Positions 32,550 to 32,699 of a stretch of 32,699 bases of DNA are shown here, one piece after another. Below the pieces are notes generated by a model, which was not told the DNA's origin, made no database searches, and worked only from the letters and a program-made list of their open reading frames with translations. The position numbers were made by a program, and so were the translations under genes. Location: assembly GCF_009742705.1 (NCBI RefSeq), contig NZ_WPCU01000002.1:449-33147 (forward strand), read 5' to 3'. Numbering within the stretch: the stretch's first letter is position 1; each line of letters opens with the position of its first letter. Source of the stretch: Auraticoccus cholistanensis (GTDB taxonomy: Bacteria; Actinomycetota; Actinomycetes; Propionibacteriales; Propionibacteriaceae).

Positions 32550-32699
32550 GTGAACCGTGTCCCGGAGAAGCCCGTGCTCGAAGGCCTGGAGGCCGCCTGG
32601 TCCGCGCGCTGGGAGGAGGAGGGCACCTACCGCTTCGGCCGCTCTCCCGAGCGGGAGCAGGTGTTCTCCATCGACACCCCGCCGCCCACGGTGTCGGGG
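32550..32699 (+). CDS. valS: Valyl-tRNA synthetase, N-terminal 50 residues (cut by window end)
   Basis: The frame starts at GTG 32550 and runs off the window. VPEKPVLEGLEAAWSARWEE followed by GTYRFGRS and SIDTPPPTVSG matches the N-terminus of ValS, ending just before the HIGH-type ATP-binding motif. The enzyme charges tRNA-Val in the cytoplasm. The upstream region has no ribosome site, consistent with a leaderless message. Confidence 0.93.
   Translation, partial: MNRVPEKPVLEGLEAAWSARWEEEGTYRFGRSPEREQVFSIDTPPPTVSG

Overview
The window is about 32.7 kb of very GC-rich DNA. GTG starts, 4-bp ATGA/GTGA gene overlaps, LAxTG wall-sorting tails and a GAF-ANTAR regulator point to a free-living high-GC actinobacterium (Actinomycetota). 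A Propionibacteriaceae-like host is possible, but the genus cannot be set from this sequence alone. No tRNA, rRNA, insertion sequence, phage gene or CRISPR array was seen.

Positions 1-3992 hold the 3' end of a wall-anchored protein with an LADTG tail and a strong terminator. A coupled trio follows: a DUF5819 protein, an HTTM membrane protein and a CrtI-like FAD oxidoreductase.

Positions 3993-14832 form a surface locus and are the most unusual part. Three copies of one 5' element occur at about 4020, 5760 and 12730. Each has a perfect CRP-type palindrome GTGA-N6-TCAC, then exactly 10 nt, then CGTCATG, and further on CGGGGGAC and a start codon. They precede (i) a 28-codon ORF and a processive family-2 glycosyltransferase coupled to a 47-residue peptide that is little more than a sortase signal (LAATG, membrane helix, Arg tail); (ii) a 2263-residue secreted repeat protein ending in LASTG; and (iii) another 28-codon ORF and an ECF sigma factor fused to a zinc-finger anti-sigma-like domain, membrane helices, a long Pro/Thr linker and an adhesin-like C-terminal domain. 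The simplest reading is a co-regulated system that makes a surface polymer and a giant wall protein, with a membrane-tethered sigma factor that may sense the envelope.

Positions 14855-22603 (minus strand) are a tightly overlapped sugar operon: lipoprotein binding protein, two CUT1 permeases, a YesL-like membrane protein, a GH116/DUF608 glycosidase and a LacI-family repressor. A sigma70-type promoter with a LacI-type operator over the predicted transcription start lies in front. No transport ATPase is encoded here.

Positions 22601-30560 (minus strand) are a complete potassium operon: a 33-residue membrane peptide, then kdpF, A, B, C, D and E. Four TCTTGACG repeats lie upstream, arranged as two pairs at 11-bp spacing, the pattern expected for an OmpR-type regulator such as KdpE.

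Positions 30597-32699 hold a family-4-like glycosyltransferase, a GAF-ANTAR regulator and the first 50 codons of valS, which may be leaderless.
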